Assembly: GCF_002140915.1 (NCBI RefSeq)
Contig: NZ_NGKU01000001.1
Location: 1,868,738 to 1,932,737, forward strand
Source of the DNA: Candidatus Enterococcus testudinis
Lineage (GTDB): Bacteria; Bacillota; Bacilli; Lactobacillales; Enterococcaceae
Reading direction: 5' to 3'
Length of the DNA stretch: 64,000 nt
Shown here in pieces: positions 41,304-49,430 of this stretch. Each line of letters starts with the position of its first letter. Within the stretch, counting starts at the first letter, position 1. The notes beneath the pieces were generated by a model. The model worked only from the letters and a program-made list of their open reading frames with translations. It was not told where the DNA came from and made no database searches. Made by a program: the position numbers and the translations under genes.

Positions 41304-42176
41304 TCACCCCTTTTTTGTTTTGCTCAGGTACGCTGCTAGCTTGGCATCTATTTCCGCTTGTCGTTTTGGGGATATTTGAGCTTCTTGTACTTCCCCTTGA
41401 GCCCAGTCCGGAAGTTTTTCTTCTCGTACTATTTTTTTGTTCGCTGGCTGCCTATTCTTCTGGGCATTCATTTTGTCGAAATTTCTTCTCAAGCTCGAAG
41501 CTGAAAGAACAACGCCTTTCCAAAATTCATCTTGCGTAGCCCATACAATCATGTCTTGAACTTCTTTACCGGCTCTTTTATCCGATTTGATTGTTAATCG
41601 AATAGTATTGGCCCAACTATCTAAATCGGGTTCTTTGATGTTTTGGTTTTGAGAAATCTTTTTGAACAATAAGGCTGCCAATTTTTTATTTGGATCATCG
41701 TCCGTATAAATCCGTTTTTTGGATTTTTTCGACACGATATTATTCTTTTCATTCTTATCATTCTTATCATTCTTGTATGTTGTCATCGGCTTGTCATTAG
41801 ATTGTCGTTGGCTTGTCACTGGCTTGTCATTGGACTGGTAGTCAGACCAATTTTTTATTGTTATAACGCTATATCTAGCGTTCGATTGGATTGTCAATAA
41901 TTCTTCATTTTCAAATTTCTTAAGCCATCTCCATAGCTTTCGCCATGCCACCGCTTTGTCACTCGGCACTCCTTCGTTGTACTCTTTTGCTATTGCATGG
42001 GCTCCCGTGACGAATTGTCCGCTTGTCAACAACACTTCTTGTCCATTAAATAAAAACTTTCTTTCTTCGTGACTAGCTTTCATTAAACACAAGACCCATA
42101 GCTTGAACATGTCGGAATTGGTCCAGACGAATGAACTAGTCACTTTTCTATATAACTTGATGTAGCCTAGGTTCAT
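41304..42176 (-). CDS. Replication initiator (phage replisome organiser)
   Basis: 290 aa. The N-terminal winged-helix domain (NLGYIKLYRKVTSSFVW, FKLWVLCLMKASH, SGQFVTGAHAIAKEYN, KLWRWLKKFENEELL) is that of phage replisome organisers. A low-complexity linker (SNDKPVTSQRQSNDKPMTTY; NDKNDKNEKNN) is followed by a helical C-terminal region for helicase contacts. The linker DNA is repeated and is a likely origin (iterons 41750-41838), as in lambda O. No separate helicase loader is evident nearby. Confidence 0.82.
   Translation of the reverse strand: MNLGYIKLYRKVTSSFVWTNSDMFKLWVLCLMKASHEERKFLFNGQEVLLTSGQFVTGAHAIAKEYNEGVPSDKAVAWRKLWRWLKKFENEELLTIQSNARYSVITIKNWSDYQSNDKPVTSQRQSNDKPMTTYKNDKNDKNEKNNIVSKKSKKRIYTDDDPNKKLAALLFKKISQNQNIKEPDLDSWANTIRLTIKSDKRAGKEVQDMIVWATQDEFWKGVVLSASSLRRNFDKMNAQKNRQPANKKIVREEKLPDWAQGEVQEAQISPKRQAEIDAKLAAYLSKTKKG
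41750..41838. repeat. Iteron cluster, candidate replication origin
   Basis: Three tandem CATTCTTAT/GT units (41750-41777), then GGCTTGTCATTAGATTG (41788-41804), a partial copy GGCTTGTCACT (41810-41820) and GGCTTGTCATTGGACTGG (41821-41838), all inside the initiator gene. Confidence 0.55.
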
Positions 42177-42188
42177 TCGTCACACCAC

Positions 42189-42917
42189 CTAAGCTATATA
42201 AACAGGAACGCCAACGAGTTTTTGCGTTTCCTCTTTAAATTTTTGCGCATGGCTGTTTGAATCTGATAAATGGAGTAGCCAGACTTCCTGCAGCCGATTG
42301 CTTTTGTTTGTTTTGATAAAATCGAGTGTCCGTTCAAAATCGAAGTGACTTTCTAGCAGCCGTTCTTTTCGCTTAATATCAAAGCCACGATTCATTTTCT
42401 GATCAACGATTTCTTTAGAATAATTGGCTTCGATCATCATATGGGTAACATTAGGAAAGCGATACTTCACGTAAAAGGAATCTGTGACGAAAACCAATCT
42501 ATCTCCAGCTGTGTTATCAATTAGAAAGCCACACGGTTCAGCAACATCATGCTTCGTCTCAAAAGGTGTTACGTACCATGTACCAATTTTTTGTGTTTCT
42601 TTGTATAAAAGTGGGTTAAATCGATAAGAATCGTATTGTTTTAGCCTAAGTTTTTCATCGGCGAACATTGCTTGCGTTGTTCCCTCTGTTGCAAAAATTG
42701 AAACGCTGGTCTCATCGATTAATTTCTTTACATACTTGCAGTGATCTCGATGCTCGTGAGTGATAAGAGAGCCTACCACTCTTGAAAAGTCGTGTCCCAT
42801 CTGTTGTTGAATAGTATTAAATGGGACACCGCACTCAATAATCAATTGAGAATGACCATCATCAATTAGATAGCCATTCCCGTTGCTGCCAGAACCAAAA
42901 ATTTCAATAGAAATCAA
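42189..42917 (-). CDS. MBL-fold metallo-hydrolase
   Basis: 242 aa with a metallo-beta-lactamase fold: THEHRDH (HxHxDH, about 54-60) preceded by GSGSNGNGYLIDDG and LIIECGVPF, and the later metal residues in TKHD, VFVTDSF and LLHLSDSN. This group is close to YycJ-like and phage nuclease-type MBL proteins. It overlaps recT by 4 bp, implying a joint role in recombination, possibly as an exonuclease. Confidence 0.85.
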   Translation of the reverse strand: MISIEIFGSGSNGNGYLIDDGHSQLIIECGVPFNTIQQQMGHDFSRVVGSLITHEHRDHCKYVKKLIDETSVSIFATEGTTQAMFADEKLRLKQYDSYRFNPLLYKETQKIGTWYVTPFETKHDVAEPCGFLIDNTAGDRLVFVTDSFYVKYRFPNVTHMMIEANYSKEIVDQKMNRGFDIKRKERLLESHFDFERTLDFIKTNKSNRLQEVWLLHLSDSNSHAQKFKEETQKLVGVPVYIA

Positions 42918-43696
42918 TAGGGATCTTCCTCTCCGAGATCTAACGTTTCTTGGCTAGATTTCTCAATCTCTCCATCTTCATTGACATTCTCAGGACGTTC
43001 TTCAATCTTCTCATCATCTTCTTTGTGAGGTTCAGGATTTAAGACCACGCTATTCGCATTCTCGATGATCTCTTTTTCGACCCGATCTGCAACGTCATCA
43101 ACAACTATAAAGTCAGCGTCAATTTCAGCTGCTTCCTCGGTTGAATAAAGTCCCATAATCATATCCGGACAATTTAGTCGCCCGAAAAATGATGCTGCCC
43201 GATATCTGATCATCACTTCTGACATAGTTTTCCATTTCGAACCGTTTTTGGATACCCAACCTTCTGCCTTTGCCATTTCCATCGTGATTTTTGGGCCTTT
43301 GATTGTTCTTCCGGAATAGTCTTCCACATAAGCCGTACAAGCAAGTGTTTCCCCTTCTCCTTCAAACTCAAACTGTAGTTCTGTTCGGTACTTTTTAGAA
43401 TTGTTGATCATCGCAATGATGTATTGGCTTGACCAAGACGGTCGACCATTAACTACATAGAGATTCTGCATTACCATTAGAGGGCTTGTATTTAAACGAC
43501 TAGCCATTTCTAAGGCAATCATACAGTTGCCTAAGCCGTTTTCTCCTTGATAATCTCGTGGCACGATCGTCGATGCAGATAAAGCATTCGCCATACGCAT
43601 AGCTGTCTGGAAAGCATTCTGATCTGTCCAAATATTGTTTAGTGATGGTGATTCGACTGGCTCTGCCATTTTTCTCTTTTGTATTTGATTTGTCAT
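42914..43696 (-). CDS. recT: RecT-family single-strand annealing protein
   Basis: 260 aa. Core motifs: NGLGNCMIALEMASRLNTSP, VMQNLYVVNGRPSWSSQYII, MIRYRAASFFGRLNCPDMIM, as in phage RecT. It anneals complementary strands during phage recombination and replication. The C-terminal 45 residues are acidic and end LDLGEEDPY, an SSB-like tip. GGAGG precedes the ATG. The neighbouring MBL hydrolase and Rad50-like ATPase probably supply resected DNA. Confidence 0.88.
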   Translation of the reverse strand: MTNQIQKRKMAEPVESPSLNNIWTDQNAFQTAMRMANALSASTIVPRDYQGENGLGNCMIALEMASRLNTSPLMVMQNLYVVNGRPSWSSQYIIAMINNSKKYRTELQFEFEGEGETLACTAYVEDYSGRTIKGPKITMEMAKAEGWVSKNGSKWKTMSEVMIRYRAASFFGRLNCPDMIMGLYSTEEAAEIDADFIVVDDVADRVEKEIIENANSVVLNPEPHKEDDEKIEERPENVNEDGEIEKSSQETLDLGEEDPY

Positions 43697-43884
43697 TGTT
43701 CAACCTCCAAAAATAATTTGTATTCCTCGCCGTTTAAAATAAAATAAACACTACTAGCCAAGTCGGAGCGATTTGTCACAGCAAGGGTCTCTTCAACTTC
43801 AGATTGCAGATCATCTAAGTCACGAAAAACACCAATAAACTGCCGTTCGTTTTTGGTCTTTGCATAAACTAAGATACCGTTCAT
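43693..43884 (-). CDS. Small hypothetical early protein
   Basis: 63 aa (NGILVYAKTKNERQFIGVFR...), compact beta-alpha fold. Overlaps recT and its upstream neighbour by 4 bp each, so co-translated in the recombination module. Function unknown. Confidence 0.65.
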   Translation of the reverse strand: MNGILVYAKTKNERQFIGVFRDLDDLQSEVEETLAVTNRSDLASSVYFILNGEEYKLFLEVEQ

Positions 43885-44198
43885 TTAATCCCCAACTCCG
43901 TTTCATCTTTTGAAAAACATCTTTCTATTACCTGTTTTCGTTTTAAGACTGCTGCAAGAAACAACGTCTTGATAACGTCATCTAAATCCTCAATACCTAA
44001 ATCTTCCAGAAGACGGCCACCCGGACCTTCGTGATATCCGTATCCGTCAAAAGATAAAGCCCGTATGTTGAACCTTGCACTCCTCCCCTGCAGCTTTTTT
44101 TCTATTTCTTCAAGTCCTTTGTACTGATTTTGCATTTTGGTAGCTTTATCTAGCCTTTTTTTGAGTTCCTGATTGACGTTTTCGATTGAATCCATCAC
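43881..44198 (-). CDS. Hypothetical early protein
   Basis: 105 aa with an N-terminal coiled coil (ENVNQELKKRLDKATKMQNQ) and an ALSFDGYGYHEGPGGRLLED centre. Overlaps neighbours by 4 bp on both sides. Function unknown. Confidence 0.65.
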   Translation of the reverse strand: MMDSIENVNQELKKRLDKATKMQNQYKGLEEIEKKLQGRSARFNIRALSFDGYGYHEGPGGRLLEDLGIEDLDDVIKTLFLAAVLKRKQVIERCFSKDETELGIK

Positions 44199-46141
44199 GC
44201 TACCTCTACTTTCAGATTTTTATTTTTGGTTACACGCAACTCAATCATTTGTGAATCGATTGGATGCAGGTCGTTCACTGATTCAGTATTATCGACGAAT
44301 ACTGGCACGCTCAAACCGAACTCTTTGCTTAAGGTGTTGATGATGTCTAAATCGCAATTGATCCTAGCACCAGTGTTAAGGCTCGTACCGTATTCGATAC
44401 CGCTATAGGTTGCCTCGCATACTTCTTCAATTCCGCCATTCTTAAGAATGTTGAAAAGTTTGAATTTAACTAGCTCGAATTTGCTATTGATTGACTCCTC
44501 AAGGTATTTCACTTTCTTGCGTGTGAATTCATCCAACAAGAACAAATATCGTTCTACATCTTGATTCTGCGCCTTTAACTTACTGTCTTCTTGCTTGAGT
44601 TCTTCTATGCGATCTTCATAATCTGACAAACTAGCCATTCGTTGGAATGTAGCTTGTGCTTCAGCAATAAGCACTCGTTTTTGACGAATCTGTTCTTCTA
44701 GTTCTTGTTCTTCTGCCGCTGTATCAGACGTATCATTTAGAATTTTTTGCTGAGCAATGTTGATTTGATCTTGAATTTTTTTGAACTGAGAAGTATCTTC
44801 AAATTTCTTTGTAGACCCTTGAATGAAAATTAACTCAGCATTGATTTTGTTTAGTGTCTCTTCTGCTTCAGATAAACTTTTTTCTAAACGAACAGTTTCT
44901 TTTTCGTGATTAGCAATTGTGGCTTTGTAAGCAAGTAATTTTTCTTTTGCTGCTTTGCCTTCAGCAATATTGGTTTCCATGTCCGTTGCTTTCTGCTCAT
45001 TGAAATTTGAAACCATTTCTTCGATTTGGTCTGCCGGTAACTCTTGTGCACATGTAGGACAAACTTTTTGATGCTCATTAAAAGTCATTTCTTTTAAGAT
45101 GCGATATTTATTCCGATGCTCAGCTAGAAAGTGTTCTAAATCATAGAACTGCTTGATTACCTTATCTTTCTTGTTTTCTTCTTCATCCCTTAACGAACGA
45201 ATCTCGTTCACAATCCGCTGCTGCTTGTTCAGGTCATCTTGTAATGATCGTGTTTCCATATTCGTGCTGGATAGATAAGCAGATTGCGCTTCAGATAACT
45301 TCACTTTAAGACTTGACAATTCTTGTTGAAAATCCAGTGACGCGCTGCCTGCTGCATAGCTGTTTAATTTGTTTTGTAGATTCGATACATCTGCTTCATA
45401 TTCAAAAACTTGTTCTTGGATTTCCTCTGATGATAGATCGCCGATATCCGCTTTTGCTTTTGCAAACATATCTGTGACTTCTTGAATTCGTGCTGGTAGT
45501 CCATCGATTTTCCGCTTCAATTCTTTCTTCTGTGAGGCAAGGATCTTGCGGTAATCATCAATCGAATGCTCTTTGATAATCTTTGTAATACCTTTCAAAT
45601 CCGGATCCTTAGCAATGATTTCATCGTCACTTAAACCAGTCATGTTGACCAGGATCTCACGGCGATTTTTCCAGTTCATTTTCATGAAGAAGGTAGAATC
45701 AAAAAGCATTTGAAGAATATTTTCAGCGCTAATTTTTTCGAAATATGCTTTCCATTCTTTTTCCATAGTAGGTACGCCGTCGATCGTATACTTAGTTGTG
45801 TCACTCCCTCGAACCTTTTCAAGTTGCCCTCGTGGTGTGTTCCATTTTTCTTCTTGTACTCGCTTCAAATTAACTTCAGATCCATCAATAACTAGCACAG
45901 CTTCAACTGTAGGCTCTAAGCCTAATTTTTCATTGTTGTTCATATCCAAAGGTTTGGGATTTAATTTGGCTCCTCGAGTATCCTTACCAAATAGCAGCCA
46001 TAACAAAGCATCAGCCAATGTTGTTTTTCCAGAACCGTTCTGACCACTAACAACCGCATTGGATCCGAATGGCTCGAAATTAAAGTTTTCTATACCTTTG
46101 AAATTTTTTAAAAATAAATTGTTTAGAATGATTTTTTTCAT
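44195..46141 (-). CDS. SbcC/Rad50-like AAA ATPase
   Basis: 648 aa. N-terminal FLKNFKGIENFNFEPFG and Walker A SGQNGSGKTTLADALLW (about 33-49), long coiled coils, a zinc-hook VCPTCAQELP near residue 340 (CxxC), more coiled coil, and a C-terminal lobe (NINTL-type D-loop region replaced by INCDLDIINTLSKEFGLSVP, VFVDNTESVND as Walker B-like). It fits the RecF/SMC/Rad50 group used in phage DNA end processing. No SbcD-type phosphoesterase is encoded nearby; the MBL hydrolase may be the nuclease partner. Confidence 0.88.
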   Translation of the reverse strand: MKKIILNNLFLKNFKGIENFNFEPFGSNAVVSGQNGSGKTTLADALLWLLFGKDTRGAKLNPKPLDMNNNEKLGLEPTVEAVLVIDGSEVNLKRVQEEKWNTPRGQLEKVRGSDTTKYTIDGVPTMEKEWKAYFEKISAENILQMLFDSTFFMKMNWKNRREILVNMTGLSDDEIIAKDPDLKGITKIIKEHSIDDYRKILASQKKELKRKIDGLPARIQEVTDMFAKAKADIGDLSSEEIQEQVFEYEADVSNLQNKLNSYAAGSASLDFQQELSSLKVKLSEAQSAYLSSTNMETRSLQDDLNKQQRIVNEIRSLRDEEENKKDKVIKQFYDLEHFLAEHRNKYRILKEMTFNEHQKVCPTCAQELPADQIEEMVSNFNEQKATDMETNIAEGKAAKEKLLAYKATIANHEKETVRLEKSLSEAEETLNKINAELIFIQGSTKKFEDTSQFKKIQDQINIAQQKILNDTSDTAAEEQELEEQIRQKRVLIAEAQATFQRMASLSDYEDRIEELKQEDSKLKAQNQDVERYLFLLDEFTRKKVKYLEESINSKFELVKFKLFNILKNGGIEEVCEATYSGIEYGTSLNTGARINCDLDIINTLSKEFGLSVPVFVDNTESVNDLHPIDSQMIELRVTKNKNLKVEVA

Positions 46142-46455
46142 GTCAGATCACCTCGAAAGAAAGCCTCTAGCTTTTCAGTAAATTCATTAAAGTCATCTAA
46201 TTGATTTTCTAGTTCTTGATCCTCTTCTTCTAATACAGTTGCTCTCATCCTACAAGCGAGGCAGTCACACATCTTTAAGACCTTTTCCCACTGTTCAATT
46301 TGCTTAGATATAACCAACTCAATTCGAGGGTTGGTACCGTTTTGCACTAATTTTCCTTCTCCAACCTGATCATATGCTGCTAATGACAATGTGACGTTTT
46401 CTGCCCGACATGCTTTCCCTAATTCTGTAATCATATTTTGAATTTTTTCGTTCAT
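46138..46455 (-). CDS. Hypothetical protein with CxxC motif
   Basis: 105 aa, helical, with CDCLACRMRATVLEEEDQEL: three cysteines that could bind metal. Its stop overlaps the Rad50-like start by 4 bp, so it belongs to the recombination module. Function unknown. Confidence 0.65.
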   Translation of the reverse strand: MNEKIQNMITELGKACRAENVTLSLAAYDQVGEGKLVQNGTNPRIELVISKQIEQWEKVLKMCDCLACRMRATVLEEEDQELENQLDDFNEFTEKLEAFFRGDLT

Positions 46456-46487
46456 GATGTTATAATCTCCTCGAATAGTTAGTTTTT

Positions 46488-47318
46488 TTATCGGCTTACT
46501 TCGTCTGCCAACGAAGTAGGCTCTTTTTGTATTTTTGATATTTTTTCTTTAATCCTTGCCAAACTGAGCCCAACTTCAGTAGCTTCAGCATTATCAAATC
46601 TCCATTGCTTACGATTCAATTGCAGATTCTGTGACTTGGTAATCAACTTTAAATTCGATGAATATAAATTCTGTTTGTTCCCATCTAGAAAAATTAGTAC
46701 GTAGCCTTCCGGAATCGGACCATTGACTTTCTCCCACTCAACCTTATGTTTAAACTTCCATCGTTCTGGCCAAGTTCCTTCATCCGCCACTTTAATCAAT
46801 ACGTAGCCTTCCCGATCGACTCGTTCAGTTCCAATAGGCTTAAAATTATGCGCTGTTTGTCCCTTTTTGAAGGATGTCTTATTCCCACCAACATTAAACA
46901 TGCCTTTTGTACCTTTATTTATGGGAACGTGCCCTTTTTCAAAATGACCAGTTAAACCACTACTAACCCTGCGATTCTTTTTCCATCCTTTGATTTGTTT
47001 CAAGGTAAAGGATGTTCCAAATTCTGCATTGATTAGATTGGTTAGTGCTATGTTTGATGTATCTATTGCATTTTTCTTGATAAACCTAATTTGCTCGTCA
47101 GTGAAAAGCCGCTTTGATTGATTTGCTCTTATCCCTCGATCTTTTGGATCTAATGAACTTTGGATTTTATGCCTAGATCGTAAACTCTTCATTTGGCTAT
47201 CAGTAACATCCATATCAAATCGCTCGTTGAACAACTGAGTAATCTCATCGTTGAACCGACCAGGAGCAATCTCTCTCAAGTAATCCAACATTTCAGAAGT
47301 GTATTTATTCTTAGGCAT
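46488..47318 (-). CDS. HNH homing-type endonuclease
   Basis: 276 aa. The N-terminal helical part (EMLDYLREIAPGRFNDEITQ) resembles two DNA-binding repeats found in phage HNH proteins. The HNH_3 nuclease core lies at about 170-235: REGYVLIKVADEG, FKHKVEWEKVNGPIPEGYVL, FLDGNKQNLYSSNLKLIT (H...H/N...N). It is a free-standing selfish gene between short early genes. The start at 47318 is preferred for its GAAGGGTGA site. Confidence 0.85.
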   Translation of the reverse strand: MPKNKYTSEMLDYLREIAPGRFNDEITQLFNERFDMDVTDSQMKSLRSRHKIQSSLDPKDRGIRANQSKRLFTDEQIRFIKKNAIDTSNIALTNLINAEFGTSFTLKQIKGWKKNRRVSSGLTGHFEKGHVPINKGTKGMFNVGGNKTSFKKGQTAHNFKPIGTERVDREGYVLIKVADEGTWPERWKFKHKVEWEKVNGPIPEGYVLIFLDGNKQNLYSSNLKLITKSQNLQLNRKQWRFDNAEATEVGLSLARIKEKISKIQKEPTSLADEVSR

Positions 47319-47323
47319 ATTAA

Positions 47324-47563
47324 TCACCCTTCAATCATCTTTGGTCTTCGTTTAGGATCCACCCAGCCGTCTTTTCCGGAATATAGTTTTTCAGCTTCCA
47401 GAACAGTATTCGCATTTTTAATGACCTTTTCTGCTACATCTGTCATTGCAGATGTTCTTTTGATTTCAGCATCCAATTCCTCATGCGTCATATCTGGATT
47501 ATCCAATCGTTCAAGTTGGCCAAAAAGAAAATTATTTAAATCTGAAAGTGTGTTCTTAGGCAT
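47324..47563 (-). CDS. Conserved small phage protein
   Basis: 79 aa (NTLSDLNNFLFGQLERLDNP, DMTHEELDAEIKRTSAMTDV, AEKVIKNANTVLEAEK), helical. This is a common early protein in enterococcal and streptococcal phages of unknown function, often next to an HNH gene. Confidence 0.7.
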   Translation of the reverse strand: MPKNTLSDLNNFLFGQLERLDNPDMTHEELDAEIKRTSAMTDVAEKVIKNANTVLEAEKLYSGKDGWVDPKRRPKMIEG

Positions 47564-47747
47564 TTATTTCTCGCTCCCTCCTCAATGTCTGCACGTCCTT
47601 GATTAATTCCATCTTAAGTCGACTCCACTCCAATTCAGCCTTTTCAGCATCAGTAAGTTTCCTGTGCTGGTTAACAGCTGTCATTCCTATGGCCATACGT
47701 CGGTCCATCAGCCTGCAACTATATTTGATAATCGCGTTATCTAACAT
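47556..47747 (-). CDS. Small hypothetical early protein
   Basis: 63 aa, basic, helical (LDNAIIKYSCRLMDRRMAIG). It overlaps its downstream neighbour by 8 bp and directly abuts the upstream membrane micro-protein. Function unknown. Confidence 0.6.
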   Translation of the reverse strand: MLDNAIIKYSCRLMDRRMAIGMTAVNQHRKLTDAEKAELEWSRLKMELIKDVQTLRREREINA

Positions 47748-47885
47748 CTACTTCACCCCCATTATCCAAATGATTGTTAGTAGCAAGACAAAGTTTAATG
47801 CAAGACTCAAATAGCAAATCGTCTGTAATTGCCGAGCTTTATAAAGCGGTTCGATATGCAATCTAGCTAACCATTTTTTCTCCAT
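47748..47885 (-). CDS. 45-aa single-helix membrane protein
   Basis: Frame MEKKWLARLHIEPLYKARQL then QTICYLSLALNFVLLLTIIW and IMGVK. Basic N-terminus and one transmembrane helix. The in-frame GTG at 47918 overlapping the preceding stop is an alternative start. Stop abuts the next ATG. Confidence 0.55.
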   Translation of the reverse strand: MEKKWLARLHIEPLYKARQLQTICYLSLALNFVLLLTIIWIMGVK

Positions 47886-47914
47886 GAATCTTGGTTCATC
47901 CTCTCTATAAGTAT

Positions 47915-48097
47915 TCACTTGATTTCACTCTGAACTCTATTTTTCAATGCTTCCATTTCATCTGGTGTCATCTTGCGATAAGTCGCCGTCAACGGTACAC
48001 CTAACTGCCTTGAAATCGACTGAACAATAATACTCAATGCTTTCTCTTGTGCTTTAATTGAGGGTGTTCCATGAATAATAATTTTGTCTTTTGCCAA
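47915..48097 (-). CDS. Small hypothetical early protein
   Basis: 60 aa (KDKIIIHGTPSIKAQEKALS, IIVQSISRQLGVPLTATY), starting at TTG with AAGGAG upstream. Common early phage protein of unknown role. Confidence 0.6.
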   Translation of the reverse strand: MAKDKIIIHGTPSIKAQEKALSIIVQSISRQLGVPLTATYRKMTPDEMEALKNRVQSEIK

Positions 48098-48197
48098 TAT
48101 ACTCGACTCCTTTCTTTAGATTTGAGTAATTAAACTTTTTCACCTCGTATTCTTGTCGTTCAATCCTAGCTCTCTTCATAGTTCATACGCAACAACA

Positions 48198-48392
48198 TCA
48201 GTTTTTACTCACCTTCTCCAGTTCAGCTAAGACAGCCCCAATACGCGGAATTTGCTTATCAGGCTTCCTTCTGCCATTCATGATGTCTGACATGTAAGCT
48301 GAGGATATATTGATCTTTTTAGCTAACCATTCTTGATTTTTATCGTGAGTAGCAAGGGCTACTCGAACTTTAATGATGAAATCTCGTGACAC
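48198..48392 (-). CDS. Small XRE-type regulator
   Basis: 64 aa, almost entirely a helix-turn-helix (QEWLAKKINISSAYMSDIMN). GTG start with AAGGTG upstream. It is the second gene of the early leftward transcript after the antirepressor, the place of a Cro- or Rha-type regulator. Confidence 0.75.
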   Translation of the reverse strand: MSRDFIIKVRVALATHDKNQEWLAKKINISSAYMSDIMNGRRKPDKQIPRIGAVLAELEKVSKN

Positions 48393-48416
48393 TTATAACA
48401 CCTTCTTTCTTTTTCT

Positions 48417-49121
48417 CTACACATTCAGAAATTTATCAACAAAATAAATTTGGCCTTTACCAGTAACTTTGGGGGTTTTGTTAATTGACGTATGCCCATC
48501 TGAATGAGAAACGACAGTTTCTTTGACTTCAAACAACCCCAATTCCATCGACTTTTGAGTTGGCATATTCCAATCTGTTCCTTTACGTTTGATCAAATAT
48601 CCATTTTCTCGAAGCCTTTTGAACAAACGTCCCGCACCGATATCCACACCATTCTGCTTGATCAGCTTTGCTAGATCCCCTACTAAGATACTCGTATGAC
48701 TTGCACTGACAGAGTCTGCGAACAATGCCTTAGGCTTCAGTTCAGCATTTTCTATTTGTAAAGCTTCCACTTTTCTTGTTTGTATCTGTAAAGCACGCTG
48801 TACAACCATCTCCGGATTATTCCAAGCCCTTTCAACTTGCAAAAAATATTGCCGCGCTTGTTTCCCTTTCTCAGATCTCTGGATCATTGAAATTTCTTTT
48901 GCCATATCAAGTTTTATTGCATGATCGATTGTTTCTTGATTGTTTCTAGGATGGACAAAAATGTCCGGGGTATAATCAAGACCTTGTTCGAATCCATATC
49001 CTGCCATCCTTGGGAACCACTTCCTGTAAGGAGTTTCTACACTTAAGAACTCGTGTAATTCCCTTCCGCTTACTAGCTGTTCGTCACTTTCGTTTGTCGT
49101 TACTTTAATTAACTCGTTCAT
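48417..49121 (-). CDS. Phage antirepressor (AntA + KilAC)
   Basis: 234 aa. Residues about 10-85 are an AntA/AntB domain (VSGRELHEFLSVETPYRKWF, FEQGLDYTPDIFVHPRNNQE, IDHAIKLDMAKEISMIQR). Residues about 125-234 are KilAC-like (VGDLAKLIKQNGVDIGAGRL, LRENGYLIKRKGTDWNMPTQ). It is the first gene of the leftward early operon. Start at 49121 with AGAGAGG upstream. It probably counters the repressor at 49431-49802. Confidence 0.85.
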   Translation of the reverse strand: MNELIKVTTNESDEQLVSGRELHEFLSVETPYRKWFPRMAGYGFEQGLDYTPDIFVHPRNNQETIDHAIKLDMAKEISMIQRSEKGKQARQYFLQVERAWNNPEMVVQRALQIQTRKVEALQIENAELKPKALFADSVSASHTSILVGDLAKLIKQNGVDIGAGRLFKRLRENGYLIKRKGTDWNMPTQKSMELGLFEVKETVVSHSDGHTSINKTPKVTGKGQIYFVDKFLNV

Positions 49122-49178
49122 CCTCTTTTCCTCTCTTTCTCTAATGTTTTGCAAGCTAATTAATTTCGCTAATTTGCG

Positions 49179-49207
49179 TTGACAGTCATCCCATAGTTGT
49201 GTACTAT
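49179..49207 (+). promoter_or_regulatory. Rightward promoter in the lysogeny control region
   Basis: TTGACA (49179-49184), 17-bp spacer, TACTAT (49202-49207). The operator-like repeat ATAGTTGTGTACT overlaps the -10. It points toward the repressor gene about 220 nt away. Confidence 0.55.
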
Positions 49208-49392
49208 ATAGACATAACGAAATAAACCTTTTATTCCCCTAATAAATTCACATTCTTAGTTTGGCGACGCGGAAGTGTATTATTTTTATTAGGTATCTTT
49301 CTTGTACTGCTTAGCTTGGTAAATCAGCTTACGAGATAAGATTAACCCACAACTGTGTTCTTGTCAACAGATTTATCAAATAGTTGTGTACT
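49193..49392. promoter_or_regulatory. Operator repeats of the genetic switch
   Basis: The 13-nt sequence ATAGTTGTGTACT occurs exactly twice as a direct repeat (49193-49205 and 49380-49392), and the inverted half-site CACAACT with CTGTGTTCT lies at 49348-49359 within the leftward promoter spacer. These three are good candidates for repressor operators. The rest of 49122-49430 holds promoters and no gene. Confidence 0.6.
49339..49367 (-). promoter_or_regulatory. Leftward early promoter
   Basis: On the minus strand TTGACA (49362-49367), 17-bp spacer with the CACAACT half-site complement, TAATCT (49339-49344). It drives the antirepressor and early genes. Confidence 0.7.
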
Positions 49393-49430
49393 TTTTTCGT
49401 TAAATATATTTGAAAGCGTGGAAGCTTGCA

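Noticed and set aside
41750..41838. Short direct repeats considered as a CRISPR array
   Set aside because: Units are 9-17 bp, lie inside the initiator coding frame, and have no regular spacers. Iterons explain them better. No CRISPR array or cas gene is seen in the window.
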